Below, piece after piece: positions 41,145 to 43,641 of a stretch of 43,641 nt of DNA. Under the pieces are notes generated by a model. It saw only the letters and a list, made by a program, of their open reading frames with translations. It was not told the origin of the DNA and ran no database searches. Position numbers and translations under genes: made by a program. The stretch is from positions 1-43,641 of the IMG/VR virus record IMGVR_UViG_3300025120_000127; one strand, given 5' to 3'. Each line of letters starts with the position of its first letter. Positions within the stretch are counted from its first letter, which is position 1. The DNA is from a virus.

Positions 41145-41621
41145 ATGGCAAATAAATTAATAATAAGAAATTCATTAGAACCACAACAGGAAGTAATAGA
41201 CACAGCAGGTGGTAAAACATATACTAATTTTCAAACAGAACAAAATACTGGAAATCAAGGTGGTACATATGAAAGTACTTTTACCGATGCTAAAGCAATT
41301 AAGTATGTCGGTGTTGTAGATGTTACTACTGCAACTACTTTAGAAAATGCAACATCAGCTTTTGATGGAACTGCAACAACTACAGGTGCTGTACCTAGTT
41401 CTAGTGCAGTAAAAGCTTTTTATGTTAAATACGATAGTACATTAGGTACTGTAGCTAGCGTATCTGTTACATTTGGTTCACAAGTTATGGCAACGTTATC
41501 TGTAGGTGAATCAGTATGTATTCCTTTGGTATCAGGTCCTTTAGCAAGTTGTAAAGTACACGCTTCTGCTCATAGTACCGATAACAAAGCAACAGTAACT
41601 GTAGTATTATTAGGAGATTAA
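41145..41621 (+). CDS. Beta-rich virion protein (158 aa)
   Basis: Has AGGAGG upstream. The composition (T, S, V, A, G) and alternating hydrophobic strands suggest an all-beta structure, probably a tail or head decoration. Two cysteines in the C-terminal third. No family recognised. It is followed with one-base overlap by a small protein. Confidence 0.65.
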   Translation: MANKLIIRNSLEPQQEVIDTAGGKTYTNFQTEQNTGNQGGTYESTFTDAKAIKYVGVVDVTTATTLENATSAFDGTATTTGAVPSSSAVKAFYVKYDSTLGTVASVSVTFGSQVMATLSVGESVCIPLVSGPLASCKVHASAHSTDNKATVTVVLLGD

Positions 41622-41854
41622 TGGCTAATACGTGGAAAAAAGGAAACTTTGGATTAGAATCTTTTGACTCTATTGGATCTGCTATGAATGAATTAGTTCA
41701 AACATTTACAGATAACTTGGATGCAAATTATAGTAATGTAGCTATAACTATTGATGCAACATTTAGTGATGTATCAATACCGTCAGATGCTTCATACAGT
41801 GATGTATCTAAACCAAGCATACCTACATACATAAATCAGGGGGTAAGTACGTAA
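41621..41854 (+). CDS. Small protein with a short internal repeat (77 aa)
   Basis: The N-terminal half is helical (SFDSIGSAMNELVQTFTDNL). The C-terminal half contains two related units, TFSDVSIPSDA and SYSDVSKPSIP. It lies between beta-rich virion proteins and probably belongs to the tail. The ATG overlaps the preceding stop. No family recognised. Confidence 0.6.
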   Translation: MANTWKKGNFGLESFDSIGSAMNELVQTFTDNLDANYSNVAITIDATFSDVSIPSDASYSDVSKPSIPTYINQGVST

Positions 41855-42111
41855 TGGGTGGAACACTATCAAAACCAAATAAAATTAAAGATGTATATAC
41901 TAAATTAGTATTTTTTGATGACAACAAATTAAAATTTGACAATGGAACTACAGATGTGGTTATAACAGATGCTGAAAACTTTGGAGAAGATACAGTAGCT
42001 GAATTACAAGACACGAATATAACGTCACCACAAAATAGTGCATTATTAAAATATGACTCATCCAGTCAAAAATGGATAGACGATAACGAAATAGATTGCG
42101 GTGGATTTTAA
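41854..42111 (+). CDS. Small tail-associated protein (85 aa)
   Basis: Starts at the base overlapping the previous stop. Contains VFFDDNKLKFDNGTTDVVI and SALLKYDSSSQKWID, patterns seen in tail-fibre proteins of marine phages. Short length suggests a fibre adaptor or connector. No catalytic motif. Confidence 0.6.
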   Translation: MGGTLSKPNKIKDVYTKLVFFDDNKLKFDNGTTDVVITDAENFGEDTVAELQDTNITSPQNSALLKYDSSSQKWIDDNEIDCGGF

Positions 42112-42124
42112 AGGGAGATAAAAA

Positions 42125-43123
42125 ATGGCAAATACGTTAAAAATTAAAAGAAATACGTGGAACAATAGTACTACTCCAAGTGGATTAGCTTATGGTGAAT
42201 TGGCATGGGATAATGCGGGGGAAACTTTATATATTGGAAAACAAACAGATGGCGGCGGAACAGTAGCTTCTGCTAAGGTGAGTACAACAGCAACAACAAG
42301 TGTAAAAGGTTTAGCAAGTTTTAGTAGTACTAATTTTGCAGTTGCAGGTTCTGGTGCAGTTACGATTAAAGATGACGGTGTTGACAATGCGCAGATTGCA
42401 AATAATGCAGTGCGTTCAGCACAGATACAAGACAATCAAGTTGCATTAGGAACTAAAACAACTGGAAATTATGTAGCTACAGTAACTGGTGGAGTAGGTA
42501 TAGATAGTAGTGCTGCTACTAGTGGAGAAGGAACAACTCATAGTTTAAGTGTAGATCTAGATGAATTAAGTACAGTTACATCTGTAGCTAACAATGATTA
42601 TATTGTTACAGTTGATTTTCAAACTGGCAATACAGAAAAAATGCAGTTAGAAGTAATTGAAAATAAATTATTTGCAGCAGTTAGTGGAGATATAGCTATT
42701 AGTTCTAGTGGTACAGCTTCTATATCTGCAGGATCTATTGTTACAGCAGATATAGCTAACGACCAAGTAACTGGAGATAAATTATCAAATGACATTACTA
42801 TTGCAAACGATTTAATTGTTAGTGGAGATTTAACAGTACAAGGAGATACTACTACTATTAACACTGCTACATTAGCAGTAGAAGATAAAGATATTGTAAT
42901 AGCTAGTGGAGCTGGTGATTCTTCTGCAGCTAATAACGCTGGTATTATTATTGGTAGTGATGTAGCTAGTATTAAATATGTTCACTCGGGTACTAAATGG
43001 GCTTTAAATAAAAACACAGCTATTACTGGTACGTTAGCAGTATCAAGTACATCTGCATTTACTGGAGCTATTACAGCTTCTGGAGGATTCGCAAACACGA
43101 CGTTTGACGGTGGAACATTTTAA
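42125..43123 (+). CDS. Tail fibre protein (332 aa)
   Basis: AAAGGGAGAT precedes the ATG. The N-terminal module (LKIKRNTWNN, then YGELAWDNAGETLYIGKQ) is typical of tail-fibre anchors; it is followed by a long, beta-rich shaft with S/T/G/A composition and a segment NDLIVSGDLTVQGDTTTIN as in cyanophage and marine phage fibres. It probably trimerises and contacts the host surface. Its N-terminal module is related to that of the next gene. Confidence 0.8.
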   Translation: MANTLKIKRNTWNNSTTPSGLAYGELAWDNAGETLYIGKQTDGGGTVASAKVSTTATTSVKGLASFSSTNFAVAGSGAVTIKDDGVDNAQIANNAVRSAQIQDNQVALGTKTTGNYVATVTGGVGIDSSAATSGEGTTHSLSVDLDELSTVTSVANNDYIVTVDFQTGNTEKMQLEVIENKLFAAVSGDIAISSSGTASISAGSIVTADIANDQVTGDKLSNDITIANDLIVSGDLTVQGDTTTINTATLAVEDKDIVIASGAGDSSAANNAGIIIGSDVASIKYVHSGTKWALNKNTAITGTLAVSSTSAFTGAITASGGFANTTFDGGTF

Positions 43124-43135
43124 TTAGGAGCTTAC

Positions 43136-43641
43136 ATGGCTAATAAGATATTATTGAAAAGAGGTAGTGGTACACCCACTACAAGTAATTTAGATAATTA
43201 CGAAATTGCATACGACACAGGTGCTAATAAATTATATATACGTGACGGTAGTGACATAATCCCTTTTGGAGCTATTGTAGATGAAGATAATTTTGCATCT
43301 GATGATGCCAACAGATCCCCTTCGCAACAATCTGTAAAAGCATATATAGCTAGTGAATTAGCAGCAGCAGGTGCTGGAGATATAACTGCAGTAACTGCTG
43401 GTTCAGGATTAACTGGCGGTGCTACTTCAGGTGACGCAACTCTAAACATTGGGGCAGGTACTGGTATTGATGTAGCAGCAGATGCTATTTCAGTAGATGT
43501 ATCTGACTTTATGTCTAATGGTAGTAACGACAGAATACTTACTGCTACTGGCACAGATGCTATGAACGCAGAAGCTAACCTTACTTTTACTGCAAGCAGT
43601 AACTATCTTGTTGTTCACGAAGCTGGTTCAAGTACTGGTTC
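43136..43641 (+). CDS. Tail fibre protein, N-terminal part (truncated by window end)
   Basis: ATG after TTAGGAG. The visible 168 residues start MANKILLKRGSGTPTTSN, then NYEIAYDTGANKLYIRDGSD, an anchor module paralogous to the previous gene, then a beta-rich shaft. The gene runs off the right edge. The first gene of the window (Hint part) could be its far end in a permuted genome, but joining the edges directly puts them in different frames. Confidence 0.75.
   Translation, partial: MANKILLKRGSGTPTTSNLDNYEIAYDTGANKLYIRDGSDIIPFGAIVDEDNFASDDANRSPSQQSVKAYIASELAAAGAGDITAVTAGSGLTGGATSGDATLNIGAGTGIDVAADAISVDVSDFMSNGSNDRILTATGTDAMNAEANLTFTASSNYLVVHEAGSSTG

Noticed and set aside
1-43641. Direct circular join of the window ends into one fibre gene
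   Set aside because: Joining base 43641 to base 1 puts the two frames out of phase and meets a stop; a VHEA tetrapeptide at both ends seems coincidental.
1-43641. CRISPR array, insertion sequence, integrase or attachment site
   Set aside because: No regular direct repeats with spacers, no transposase or integrase frames and no tRNA-like attachment sequence were seen.

Overview
The window is a piece of a strongly AT-rich genome of a tailed bacteriophage (Caudoviricetes). Its virion genes are podovirus-like: a terminase, a P22-type portal, a scaffold, a major capsid protein, small adaptors, several tail fibres and very large internal virion proteins, with no tail-sheath, tape-measure or baseplate genes in view. 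Base composition and gene content resemble phages of marine bacterioplankton, but the host cannot be read from the sequence. Coding density is very high. Neighbouring genes often overlap by 1 to 20 bases, so translational coupling is likely, and many tiny genes are present.

Layout. (1) Bases 1-20457, plus strand: the C-terminal part of a Hint-domain protein (cut by the window edge), a membrane-anchored coiled-coil protein, an exported thioredoxin-fold protein, a run of tiny lysine-rich proteins, a metallophosphoesterase, two large structural proteins, a T4-type endolysin, internal virion proteins, and one giant protein of 3279 residues. (2) Bases 20476-30080, minus strand: a converging cluster of mostly small genes, probably the early and replication region. 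It holds an archaeo-eukaryotic-type primase fused to a DnaB-like helicase, an SSB-like protein, an ERF-type annealing protein, a Holliday-junction-resolvase-like nuclease, a MazG-like protein and many unknowns. (3) Bases 30081-30310: a divergent control region with a long inverted repeat. (4) Bases 30311-43641, plus strand: packaging and head genes (small and large terminase, portal, scaffold, capsid), connector proteins and tail fibres, the last one cut by the right edge. Both window ends lie in tail-fibre-like or Hint genes, which fits a circularly permuted genome or simply an arbitrary contig cut.

How it may work. No T7-type RNA polymerase and no DNA polymerase were recognised. The giant protein has two regions that look like the two double-psi beta-barrels of multisubunit and crAss-like RNA polymerases: a lysine-containing stretch near residues 902-961, and an R-S-P...D-K-D-I-D stretch near 1280-1324. 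If this holds, the phage carries a virion RNA polymerase that enters the cell with the DNA and transcribes the leftward early cluster. Gaps between genes in that cluster contain hairpins whose only mispairs on the plus strand become G-U pairs on the minus-strand RNA, so they are probably functional RNA structures. A 15-base motif (CTACCTC-NN-TTCT-K-A) occurs four times as two opposed pairs, in the divergent control region and in one early intergenic gap.
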